Of a DNA stretch of 64,000 nt, positions 53,264-64,000 are shown in pieces (the first letter of the stretch is position 1; each line of letters opens with the position of its first letter). This DNA comes from Lunularia cruciata (Eukaryota; Streptophyta; Marchantiopsida; Lunulariales; Lunulariaceae), in contig OX419759.1 in the NCBI GenBank assembly GCA_948567375.1, positions 49,763,493-49,827,492 of the forward strand, read 5' to 3'. Under the pieces are notes generated by a model. That model was not told the DNA's origin, did not search any database, and worked only from the letters and a program-made list of their open reading frames with translations. Made by a program: the position numbers and the translations under genes.

Positions 53264-56200
53264 GAACTTGGTGGAAAGTATGAGGAAAATTTTATCACAA
53301 AGGGTTTCCTATGCCTCCACATCATCTCCTCCAAAACCTCCACATGTGGAACCATCACCAGTGTGACTTGTATGCAAAGAGAAGAGAAGAAGTGAGAGGA
53401 GTCAACAAAATCTCTATCTCTTGCTTCAATAAAGACCAAGATACATGTGTTGGCAAGGAGACAATTGCAATCATCACCAATGTTATATGGATTATTCTAT
53501 AAAAAAATTCTAGCTCATGAATTAGAAGACAACACAACTCTACATTGCATTCTATGATAAAGTGTTTGTACTCTTCAACAATAGTATATACCTACCCCTC
53601 ATATCTTTTTCTACATTGTGGCTTTGCTTCTATATATCATGGAGAAGGAAATCCTCACCAAAAGTAAATGCAATTTATTAGCATAAATGCTTGCCATTGT
53701 TTGCTTCTTTCAAGCCAAAAAATATAGGGAGGTCTTCCATTAGGATGAGATGGAAAATGACTCCAACAAATATTCCATGTACTTTCTATACCTTTTGCAC
53801 CTCAATCACCTCATAGCTATAACAAGAGGTCCAAGGCATGTTGTAGCATGCCTCTTGTCTATAGCATATTTGTTACTCAAGGCTAGTTTTTCTAGCCTTG
53901 GCACAATATCATAATGTAATCCTCAACCAAATATGCCCATGGAATTCTTGGCGTCTTGTGGGACCTATAGCATCAACCCTTAGGATATGTCATACTCCAA
54001 GATTGTCCTTTGCCTTACTATTATCCTTGGAGACCCTCATCTTTCAAACCCTCATGAGCCAACATACCTTGTCATCTTCCTCCCTTTCCATATCCTCAAT
54101 TACATGTTAAGCATGCTATAAATTGTCAAAAGATCCATCTAATAATCCATCACCATCTCCTAGTTACATTGAGAGAAATATTCTTTCATGAAGGTATGTC
54201 CAAAAAGTGGAACAATCCTCTTGGGAGAAGACTTATAAACTAATCACATCCAAGGCAACAACTAACCAAGGCTTTGGAGGCAACACTAAACAAAATTATC
54301 TCTATTGGCCAGATCAATGGCCCATCATTAGAAAGGGTGTACAAAAGCAGATCAAGTGTTTAAGGATTTATTGCTAGAAGAACTCATTATTCATGGATAT
54401 CATCAAAGCATGCAGACTCACAATCATGGATATAGCGTCTGGCTCTCCAATCTTGGAAAACTTCATATTCTACTCCAACTAAGACTTGGTTTTTAATACC
54501 ACCATCTTTGTTTCATGCTAAATGCCCCTTGTGATGAAATGGTAGAAAAGGTAATATTAAGGAAAAAAAATACTACCATGATCCCATTTTGAGTCTTGCA
54601 TCAACATCCCATTCCAAATTGGCTAACTTTTGACGTCATTACAAACATTCACCATCCATTAAATCTTAGATACTTGAGGATCCTCCTTTGCCAATTTATG
54701 AGTTTCATAGCTCATCCTGACTAGATATACTATGCCATTGGACTACTTACTAATTGGTTTCACAACATAAGTTCCATTAATTTTAATGCCTTGATGATGT
54801 GTTGTGGTCCATATTTGGCTTGATTCTAACATCCTTTAGATACTACCATTTCAAACACAAAATATCATTTCTATATAACTTAACTATTTTTGTACTATCT
54901 AAGTACTTTTCATACTTATCAACATAAAACTAAAGGAAAAAGAGATACTTTTCACTCTCCTCCTAAGACAATCAAAGAATCAACCTTGTTTTGTAAAGAC
55001 CATAGATTCTAAGAATACTCAAGCAAAATTTCAAAATAGAAAATATCTTTGCCTTTTTTAATAAATCATCTCTAAATAAAAATTGTGATATAATTTTTTT
55101 CTACAATCTTACTTTATCAATATTTAATTTTTCTTTTAAGATGCTTTAGTACACATGGTTGTTAAATTGCTATGTGTCTTTTGAAAAATTATGGATAAGA
55201 GTGTCTTGCTTGATTGATTGAGATAGCTACACCATAAGATACCATAAAATAAGGTATGGATAAAGCTACAATATTATTGAGAGTATTTATTTATGAGATT
55301 TTTTCTACATCCTTAGGTCAAAGAAAGTAGAACTAGACAAATATGTGCTCATAAAGGTATAGAAGTTATTCTCTAATGCAAGAGCAAAAGCACTACCCTT
55401 AGAAATAGAGAAATTGAACTTGACATTATCCTTTTATGTCTTGAATTCAAAGTTCAGACCTAGAGTGGAACAAAGAACAAAACTTGAATCTCTATTTGTT
55501 TGGTCAATAGGAGTAGAAGAAAGAAAGAAGAGAAATATATATCAAGGAAGGAGGAGTGATAAATCACAATTTTTTGGTAGAGGAGAAAGAGAAATTAAGA
55601 ACCTTCTTGATTTTTTGGAAATCAGGAGGGGAAGAAAAAGACCCAACATCAATTGAATTTAAATGGAAAATCACAATGTTATTAGTAAATCAAAGTACTT
55701 GTAAGAAGGAATCATGGAGCTCAAGAAAATAAACTAAGAAGGAAGATTATTTGTACATTGTAATCAAAAGATTAAAGATCACCATTGATAATGCTTGCAA
55801 ATTTTCAACAATTGAGAGCAAATTTTAGCTTAAAAAATAACAAATGAATGTTAACAACAACTATTTTATAGAAGAGTCAAAATGACTACTACTACCAATG
55901 ATTATAGAATCTCCAATGATTTGACTACAAATTATAGCTAATGTTTGTATACCAAGCTCCCTAAATGTTGAGCTTATTGATATCATTGTAATCTTCAACT
56001 AAATGTTGTTCATCCATGCTTACAAGACTCCACAAACCTTGATGGTATGTGTTTAGGTGAATGATGTTTACCTTGACTCATACACCTACCGTTACACTAC
56101 TTCTTAGGTATCTTACTTATTTACATAGTGCTACTATAAATTATGAGCCCTGCAAAGAATGCCTTGACCTTGCACTCTATTGTTAGGGAGTATGAATTTT

Positions 56201-57639
56201 AAAAAATACTCTTTATTTATCTATTATCAATCATTATATGTAAAAATTATATTAGCAATTCATTCCTTGCTTTGCTTGGAGTCAAAAGAATAGCTAGAAT
56301 TAGATCTATATACTTTGCTTTGTTTTCTACTATTTCTTATTTTTATTCATTCCTAGTTTGGATAAGCATATGACCAACTAGAATTTGAACTAGATGCTCA
56401 ACTCATTTTTTGGTTATCTAGAATGAAAAGAATATCTTATGTAATTGTTTACTTGAACTGTCCAGGCCTGGAAATTGAGACATGTGTACAATACAATAGG
56501 AAACCCAAAAACAAGAAATTTTGAGACTTATTCACTAAACAGAAAGAGTCAACTAGATTCAGGTTTGTATAATTGAAACAACTCTTTTCTTCACCTAAAG
56601 AGGAATTAACCATCCAAGTTAATTTGGATTGAAAATTTGTTGAAAGCTTAAAAATAATAATTGATTCATATGGCAAGGATCCAAGTTAATTTGGATTATA
56701 ATCAAGCTTTCATCTTACAAATTTAGCCATTTATTCTCATATTTTATTTGATTACATTAAAAATAATGTATTTTCTTATAAGTTTACACCATCATAAAAT
56801 TCCTCTTTGACAATGAACATCTATCTTTGCAAGTGAAGCTTGGCAACTTTAACCACCAAGCTGGTAGTTATCAAAGTACTTTAAACTTAGGATACTACAA
56901 TTATTTGCAGATTGACAAATATCCATTTATAATTTGGATTATTATTCCCCTTTGTACCAACAGCATAATTTTTGGGAGAAATTTTTGTAAACACTAAAAG
57001 AAAGATGTTCCATGACAATAGCAACTGAATAAACTTTTTTTTCTTTGAGCTTTTTCTTTTCTTTTCTTTTTCTTTAAGCCTATGTTTTTAAAACTAGTCT
57101 AACATATTTGGAAACTCTAGAACCTTTTGTTTAATGAAGCATGAAAGATCATAGATAAAAAAAGCTAATATCATAGTAAATAAAGGTTTTCTCCTTATTA
57201 CTATGATGAAAAAGTAGGTGGAATAGATTCCTTAGTATGGTTGTATTTCTTATGGTTATTTGTGGTATATCCATCGAGTTGTCTATGAATGGAGAATTGG
57301 ATGGAGATCTTCTACTACTTGGAAAAATTATCTATTTTAGTTGATTTTATATTAGAATTTTTTATCTAAAATATAATAAACTATTTGGGAAAAGGAACTA
57401 AGAAAGAATAAAGCTAAGAGCAACAATCTAGAATTTTGCAATCAGAATTACATTTTTCTTGCAAAAACCTATTCCCAATAACATTATAACATAATATCTA
57501 CAACAAGGTTTATGCTCCACAAATCTATAGCAAAATTTCTTATCATATCATTGGTCCACAAAGACCAATGCTCCATATCTCCTTGTTCATATCTTTTGCA
57601 ATGCTATATGATACAAATCTTGTAAACAAAATCTCCATA
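53264..57639. other. AT-rich DNA, no gene seen
   Basis: Only short frames. The 80-codon frame at 55414-55656 (+) is lysine/arginine-rich without a domain. A pyrimidine tract lies near 57040-57075. Confidence 0.5.
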
Positions 57640-57860
57640 ACTTAGAACCTCAAGATATTAAATATAATAACTTGAGGAAAAACATTATAGTCTTTTTTCA
57701 AATAATGGTTTGGTCCCACAGAGGTACAACTTAGAAATTATCATATACAAAGAAATGTGTCATAATTTAGTCTTGTGCAATTTCTTATTTTACCTCTTGG
57801 GCAAATATAACCCTTTGAGAAGAGGACTATGACACCAAGAAGATGCACAGTGGAAAAAAA
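57640..57860 (+). repeat. Possible diverged relative of the insertion at 61465
   Basis: GTTTGGTCCCACAGAGGTAC followed by ATACAAAGAAATG resembles GTTTGTTCCCACAGAGATAC followed by ATACAAAGCAAAG at about 61513-61565. The match fades after about 150 bp. It may be an old member of that LTR family. Confidence 0.4.
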
Positions 57861-59019
57861 TCAATTAAATCCCTGAAAATAGGAAAATTATAATACAAAG
57901 GGAAGTTTGGAAAGTGATGTTCCAATCCAAAGGTGCCAATATCCTTTGAAAGGTCTCTTGAACATATTTGGAAGATGTGTGTTCTACCCTTTACAAGAAG
58001 CAAGTAACATTATCTTTGGAAGGAGGTTCTCAGCTTTGCAAGGCATGCATCTTCAGAAGATATCCTTTCATTCCAAAGGCCAATGTTTCACCCTTCGCAA
58101 GCACCACCTCTTCAACAATTCAATATCTTTGTGAATATTTATTGATCAAGTTTGTGTATTTAGGTTACTATCAAAATTAAGTTACATTGAAGTTCCATCA
58201 AGGCATCACATTTAGATGATTGTAAGTTTGCTAAGGAACAAACACACAAAGCAACTAATAGTTATTATTGAGATTCTTCACCAAGATACAAACATGGATA
58301 GAGAATAGTTTCACAAGGATGAGAAAGTGATGGGTAGCACAAGAGCCCTTCATTTATTCACCATTCAATAATACAAATAATAATTCAAGCGTTGCACTTA
58401 AATAGTCATAGTTGCTAGGGATGACAAAAATAAACCTAATAAAACTACTACCATTTTAGATGGGTACCAAGAAATAGAAAATCTTGTTGATCCAACTACT
58501 CTTTTGATCTCTAATAGTACTACAACTATAAGCTGGTATGAGGGGATTGCTAACAATTCTAAAAAGTGTTCTTATTTTATTGACTCCTCTTGCTCTAAGT
58601 ACATTATTCCTTGCACAAATTGCTTCTTTACTTCTAATGCATTTGGCATTTCATAACAAAAGATGCTCTATAGAGAGTGGTGAATATATTGGACAACATA
58701 CCCAATGGTCTCCTTTGGGTCTGGTCTGAAAAATGAAAAATCCAGAAGTTGGTTCAAAATTCACATATCCTAGTTTATGTGGCATGTTTTCTATCCTTAC
58801 ATTGATTCTTGACCTTGAGTCATTGGAACTAACTTCATAATAGATCTTGATCTCAACTTTGATTTCTAATGAGTCTTAATCTTCCTATTCTATTTGGTAG
58901 ATGGCAAGTAGATCCTTCTATTCCATATTCTTCATGTGCTTTAGTGCCAATGTAAGCTGCTTCTTATAAAATTTATTGTCCTCCTAAAATTACTTGAAAG
59001 TAATATTAGCCTTAGTTCA
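57861..59019. other. No gene seen
   Basis: Overlapping 70-75-codon frames at 57907-58180 have no recognised domain. Otherwise AT-rich. Confidence 0.45.
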
Positions 59020-59848
59020 AGTGAGGGCAAGCACAATGTCATATTGTGGGACATCCTCCATCATGTCCTTCTTCTTCTTCTTCTTCTTCTTCTTCTTCTT
59101 CTTCTTCTTCTTTGAAAGGACATCCTTCATCAATGCTTCCTTCCAAAGATCTTTTGGCAGGATCACATTTTCCAAAGGTGGTGTTTTAGTGAGATTTAAG
59201 GTACCTTGTGATATAATGGTAATAGCCATAGCTCACTTCGGTTCAAAAACTAGAATTGGACCTATGAGTGTCTTCAACAGTTCTTCTTGAATCAATTCTT
59301 CTACCTCCTTGCAAATATCTAAAGGGAAGGTTGAATTGGTGGGCTTTGGCATTTTTTTTCTCTTGAAGCCACTTCCTTTTAAAGATCCTCTATTTCCTCA
59401 TCTTTTAGATGATTCCTCCCTTTGAGTGTTTTAAGGAGCTTTCATTCCTTCTTTGATAAAATTTCCTTCTTGCACACTTGCTTGATCTTTGCATCTAAAG
59501 GAGATGATGAATCCAAAGAGCCTTCCTCCCATAAGGTCTTCTTGATAGACCTTGTCTTTCCTTGATTGATTTCCAAATCTAGCCATTTCTTTTCCTCAAA
59601 GTACAAGATATCATCCAAATCAAGTTCCTCCAAAGTGATAGAATGCATGTTGGTCTTAAGCTTAGTGGTAGGTGAGGTAGGAGAAAATTTAACTTGAGGT
59701 TTTGGTGTGGGTAGTTGAGGATAATTTTCCCCTACATTGCTTAGCTCTTTGCAATTAGAACATAATAGAAGATACCCAATCTGCTTATGGGGTTCTTGGC
59801 AGTTAGGGAACCCATGTCCTAGTGCACCGCAATTGTAGTACGCACCAA
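59020..59848 (-). pseudogene. Gag relic of a Ty3/gypsy-type element
   Basis: On the - strand a zinc-knuckle remnant YYNCGALGHGFPNC keeps a Cys, the His and the last Cys of CX2CX4HX4C, the first Cys being Tyr. It is followed by a Pro-rich and acidic linker (EELDLDDILYFEEKKWLDLE). Further down, frames change and a GAA/CTT microsatellite encodes a Lys or Glu run. The relic ends where the D-family LTR begins (59849). The family is not resolved. Confidence 0.45.
59068..59113. repeat. (CTT)n microsatellite
   Basis: About 15 uninterrupted CTT units. It lies in the gag relic and would encode a lysine or glutamate run on the - strand. Confidence 0.9.
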
Positions 59849-60348
59849 AGTAGAAGTAGAAGTACTCTACTTCTACTAATAGTGCAAGAGTTGAATATAG
59901 CATGGAAACTTTAGAGCCAATTTTGGAAGCCTGAACAAATGAATTAGACCTTGAATATGTGCAAATTCTTCTATTTAGGAAAGAAATGCCTAGCTTTCTC
60001 TCCCACCTTTTTGTCTCATTGAGAACTTTCCAATGGTACCTCATGCATGTGATTTGGGATTCCTATAAGAATATTCTCTAAAGATTCTCTTTGGTCAAAG
60101 CTTGTTTGACCAACCAAATAGGACCAAAATTGACATGTTATCTAAGCATGCAACTAATCTACCAGTAGAGCTTGTGTACATGTCTCAAATCCATATATTT
60201 GATCCAAGGGTGGTGCTTCTCTTGAGGGAATCTTCTTTGTTATGTAATAAAGACAAGGTGCTCCTTTGGGGCATTAGATTTTTGAGTATGAAGCTTTGTG
60301 TTTCCTCTTCCGGGTTTCTCTTGGGGTTCTCATGTCCTTGGAATATTA
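59849..60348 (+). repeat. D-family (D'') 5' LTR, truncated at its start
   Basis: Homologous to the 3' two thirds of the D LTR: TTCCAATGGTACCTCA, GTCAAAGCTTGTTTGACCAA, GCTCCTTTGGGGCATTAG, end GGAATATTA. The U3 part with the 150-bp duplication is absent. It is followed by a good primer-binding site. Confidence 0.8.
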
Positions 60349-60351
60349 CAA

Positions 60352-60363
60352 TGGTATCAGAGT
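60352..60363 (+). other. Primer-binding site of D''
   Basis: TGGTATCAGAGT, one base from TGGTATCAGAGC, the initiator-Met tRNA site, three bases after the LTR. Confidence 0.8.
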
Positions 60364-61464
60364 AGGTGTTCAATCCAAGAGAGTGGATTACCCCTCTTTG
60401 AGGAACATGGGCTACTAAGACTGAGTAGTTTCAAGAAACCATAGTGCAATTGATAGAGTAGGAGTGTTTTAGAGAGAGGATGGGATGGAGGCTCTTGGAG
60501 GATAATTTCTTGCACTTTTCATTCTCTTCTTGAATTTTTTCAACATCAAGATTATGTTTATGTAGTGAGAGCAAGTAAGAGTATATATCATTTACCATTT
60601 TGGAGTAGAGTTCATCAATATAGTGATGAATTCACCAAACTTGATGATTCAACTTGTAATGATCTATGATAGAGAGTGATATTTGATAATCTACATTCTA
60701 TTGTGATAGATATAAATGTACCAAATCCTCTCCTTTTCAACACTCAAGTAGAAATTGGTTATGTGATTAGACCAAAAGTGATGTTTTGGGATTTTATAAT
60801 CCGTAAATTTGGTGAGAAATATTATCAATGAGTGATAGCCTCTAAAGTTCCAATGGTAGTCCCAAGAATTTATGCCCCCTCTTGAGTGATCATATTAACT
60901 ATATATTGAAGTAGGAAGTAGCTATTGAGCATTTGTTGTGTGTAAGAATTATGGAACCGTAGTTATATGATTTGATGCAAGGAATGTAAGGGATGTTGAA
61001 CAAGTTTTGGGAGATCAAGATGAACATGGAGGCATTGCAAAGTCAAGTATGTACCTTTAGGAATGATCAAGCAATGCAAGAAGGGAAAGTATCTCAAAAC
61101 CCAATACCAACAACCAAAGTACCTGGAGAGTCACTCATGCTAATGACACCAACCCGGATCAACAATGAAGTCATATTATTACTATGGATGAAAAAGACAT
61201 GCAATATTGAGCCTCACAAGGGGTAATGTTCCATGGGAGTAGTGGAGAACTAGATTTCAAGAATGAATTGATACTTCAAGTTATTCACAACAAAGATCAC
61301 CAATCATTTTGCATGCATGTTTGCATGTGGGTTCTTGACCAATGAAGCACTCATATGGTACAATGCTTGGGAATGATCAATGTTGGCAAATGGAAGATAG
61401 GTCACTTGGACATCAATACAAGAAGAGTTGTTGAAGAATCTCCAATCTATGGATTCTATGCAGA
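60364..61464 (+). pseudogene. D'' leader and first part of gag
   Basis: After a leader of about 600 bp, a gag-like frame runs from about 60,960 (MLNKFWEIKMNMEALQSQV) with frameshifts near 61,150 and 61,330. The part before the insertion resembles the N-terminal half of chromovirus gag. It is interrupted at 61464. Confidence 0.55.
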
Positions 61465-63324
61465 TGTGACAACCCGGTAAATATCACTTTTGCGGAAATC
61501 GGGTAAGTAAAGTTTGTTCCCACAGAGATACGAGTCAGAACTGGTCAAATACAAAGCAAAGTAACAATTTCAGTTCTTCTTGAGTTCTTCTTTAGTCTCT
61601 CAGGTAGAAACCACATCCAAAAGAGAGTAACAAGCACTGATTCGCAGTCTTGTCACAAATTAACACTCCTTAATCACAACTCCATCAAATCTTTCCAAAC
61701 AATCTTGATTGTGATGATTCAGGCTCTCTCGAAAATGGCACTTCACTGCAAAACGACTTTGCCTCAGAATTGTGTTCCACCCCTCCATTGAAGGCACAAC
61801 TTCCTTGATCGAAATTGCTTCACATCAACTTTGGATTGCACTCACAAATGCAAAATACTACCAACACTACAATTCCTTCTCAGATTTGTCAAGGCATTGC
61901 TCCGATTGCACTTCACTCAGGATCAAACACACAGAATGAAGATCAAGGCTGTGGAATCCAACATCCAACAAACACTCTGACTTGCACTTCAAATTTCTCC
62001 ACACACTCACAAACATAGACACGAAGTTGATACTTGGAATCAAGCTCAAGCGACGAGCACTACTTCACAACACTTTGCTTTATCTATTCTCAGAAATTAG
62101 AGCACTGAACAACATTTCTCTGCGAATGCCACTCTTAAGTAGTGAATCAATCGACAATTCTAACAACTATACTGTTCTACAATAACTCTTCTAACCTGGA
62201 GATCCAAAATGACAATGCACCTCTTCATATTTACCTCTTCAAATCTCAAATTTGTTACTACTCCGATCCAATGTCTACTTCTTCTTCTTTATTCAAACCC
62301 GAACCCGAAGTAATCTTACTTCCTACTACTCTTTCCTTGGGTTTTACAACTTCCTAATTCTTCCACTAATTCTAACATTTCTCCTTCCTGATCTGCAATT
62401 CCTATCATAATTAAGCCTTCTAAATCTCTATTTCCCAACCCACTCTTCTCTAAAGTGTCAAATGTCAAATCCAAAGACACCTGCACTCCTATCTCTCTTA
62501 CTTCGGGTCTAACTACTATCAATTCCTTTACTAATTCTATTGTATCATCGTCAAGAATTGTAATTGAAAACATGAATACACTATCTACACTTTCAATTTG
62601 TAACCCACTTTCCCCTAATCACTCATGTAACTGACCCAAAGACAATTATTATATGATCTTGCACTTTGGGTTTATTCACTACTACTACTTCTCCTTCAAT
62701 TTCTATTCCATCTTCAATCTGAACTGAAATTGAAGTCATGGGTATTCTAACTATCTTCTTTCCCTACTCTAACTTCCTTTGATCCCTCTAGCAAAACTCC
62801 CAAGTCACCTTCACTGCACTCCAAGGTCCGACTTCCTCAGATTTAGTCGGTCATCTTAGTCTTGAGACGAAGTCTTTAGACACAAAGTCATGTAAACCCG
62901 AAGTCCATCTACTCCAAAAACTTCAAATGTTTATAATTTCTTCTACAGACTTCCAAACTTTGCAATTTTGGTAGCAATGGAAAGCCCTGGACAAGACTCT
63001 TCCAACAAGATATAATACGCTTGATTTGGAATTGTGTGCATTGAGATATAGCCCCTGCAAGAATCCTGACCTGCAACTTCTATTTCTCCTTCGGGTTTGC
63101 TCTCCTTCAACGTCTGATCCGAGTTTTTCCCTCCTCTGACACAAAGTAAACTTCTTTGGGTTTCATCCAGTCCAAGTCCTTCTTCCTCTAACACAAAGTT
63201 GACTTCCTCAAGCTTGATCAAAACACAAGTTTGCACTCATTTCTTCTCCATTTGGTTTCAATTTGGTTTCAGTAAGGCACTTCTTCTTCAAAACTCGTCC
63301 AAAATGAAAAATATGGGTACCACA
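61465..63324. repeat. LTR-like insertion of 1,860 bp, TSD GCAGA
   Basis: It begins TGTGACAACC and ends GGGTACCACA and is bounded by GCAGA at 61460-61464 and 63325-63329. The gag frame of D'' resumes on the far side. No internal direct repeat and no gag or pol motif is visible, so a large solo LTR is the best reading. Short frames inside (for example 62943-63236, - strand) have no domain. Orientation is not certain. Confidence 0.7.
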
Positions 63325-63329
63325 GCAGA

Positions 63330-64000
63330 TGGCCCGGACTAGACTATGGGAGTTGAAGCAAAAAAACAACATACAAGAGTATGTGGAGGCATTTCTTGAT
63401 CTCCAAGTTGCAATAACAAACATGAGTACAAAAAATATTTGGATAATTTCAAACAAGGGTTAAAAGATCAAATTACCAAGAAGTAATGGAACCAAATCCT
63501 TGCACTATTTTTGAAGCCATTGCTTGCACTCAAAGCATAGTGGAGGTGCTATTCTTTGAAGAGGTGAAGAAATAATCCGGACTCAATATTATTGGGTTGA
63601 CACACAACATTTAGGTGGACCAATTCCTATAGAATTGTGCAACATCTAGTTTTGAGACTAAGGAGCATGACCGCTCCAAGGAGAACAAGGACTGGAGGAA
63701 GAAAGGAGAGATGGAGTCACACAAGGAGAAGGGACTCAAGCAAAACAATATTGTTGTTACAATTGAAGCCAAGTTGGGCACATAGCCATCAACTATTGTG
63801 CTCATCTACCTAGAGGCCCTTGGCTTCCATACAAGCAATCTTTGAACAACATGGAGAGACAAATTGAACATGAGGAGGACGTAGAGATCACATTAAAAAT
63901 AAAGATGGCTAGTAAATGCACCTTATGGCCTTATTAACTTAATGGAAAAGTAAAAAGATGAGGAGAGGAAGAGGACACATGTGCAAAGATTAAGGAAGAC
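63330..64000 (+). pseudogene. D'' gag, second part, to window edge
   Basis: Gag resumes with ARTRLWELKQKNNIQEYVEA, typical of the capsid region of chromovirus gag. A zinc-knuckle remnant near 63750 shows CYN-stop-SQVGHIAINYC, with its second Cys codon now TGA and one extra residue before the last Cys. Several frame changes are present. The element continues past the window. Confidence 0.6.

Noticed and set aside
59017-59229. Lysine-rich protein
   Set aside because: The run is a CTT microsatellite in a degraded gag relic.
1-64000. CRISPR arrays, bacterial operons, rRNA genes
   Set aside because: No such repeats or conserved RNA sequences were seen; all content fits plant nuclear repeats.

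Overview
The window looks like a slice of a large, repeat-filled land-plant nuclear genome. It is AT-rich, carries plant-type Ty3/gypsy, Ty1/copia and LINE sequences, and contains no convincing intact host gene. The species cannot be read from it; a gymnosperm or a seed-free plant would fit. Almost everything recognisable is retrotransposon in different stages of decay, and TSDs and broken reading frames let the order of insertion be followed.

Left part (1-19,070) is a nest. A chromodomain-bearing Ty3/gypsy element (family D; pol 15,240-18,323, 3' LTR 18,340-19,070) was entered by an old + strand copy of the methyltransferase element described below (6,101-7,834 and 14,983-15,239). That copy was entered by two Gypsy-A elements: copy 2 on the - strand (1,957-6,100) and copy 3 on the + strand (7,835-14,982, both LTRs present). 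Copy 2 was then hit by a solo LTR (3,076-3,489, TSD CTCCA) and by another D element (940-1,956), which in turn holds Gypsy-A copy 1 (1-939).

Centre (20,623-30,497): the most notable object is a - strand Ty3/gypsy-type element of about 9.9 kb flanked by the TSD CTTGT. From about 28,550 down to 21,444 it keeps one reading frame encoding gag, zinc knuckles, aspartic protease, a C5-cytosine DNA methyltransferase, reverse transcriptase, RNase H, DDE integrase and a PHD finger. Six in-frame stops interrupt that frame, each one C-to-T change away from a sense codon. Its ends are not ordinary LTRs: they have the order A1 - internal - B1 - A2 - B2 (A about 440 bp, B 106 bp), a split-direct-repeat layout known from tyrosine-recombinase elements, here combined with a DDE integrase and a TSD. 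The old copy in the nest has the same B1-A2-B2 end and the same PHD module, so the layout is a family trait.

Right part (30,498-64,000): AT-rich DNA with scattered relics. These are two diverged Gypsy-A-type LTRs (32.1-32.8 and 52.5-53.1 kb), a LINE with an N-terminal zinc finger plus a truncated second copy (42.1-45.9 kb), a LINE tail at 49.4 kb, copia fragments (50.6-51.4 kb), a gag relic (59.0-59.8 kb) and a third D-family element (59.8-64.0 kb) carrying a 1,860-bp LTR-like insertion with TSD GCAGA. A stretch at about 38.9-42.1 kb differs in composition and holds one unexplained 159-codon frame; it is the best candidate for non-repeat DNA.

How parts work together (inference): the central element would make its own capsid, protease, RT/RNase H and integrase, with a DNA methyltransferase and a chromatin-reader finger that could mark or recognise chromatin around new copies. 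This copy is probably no longer autonomous because of the stops in gag. Assignments rest on motifs read by eye; no database search was possible.
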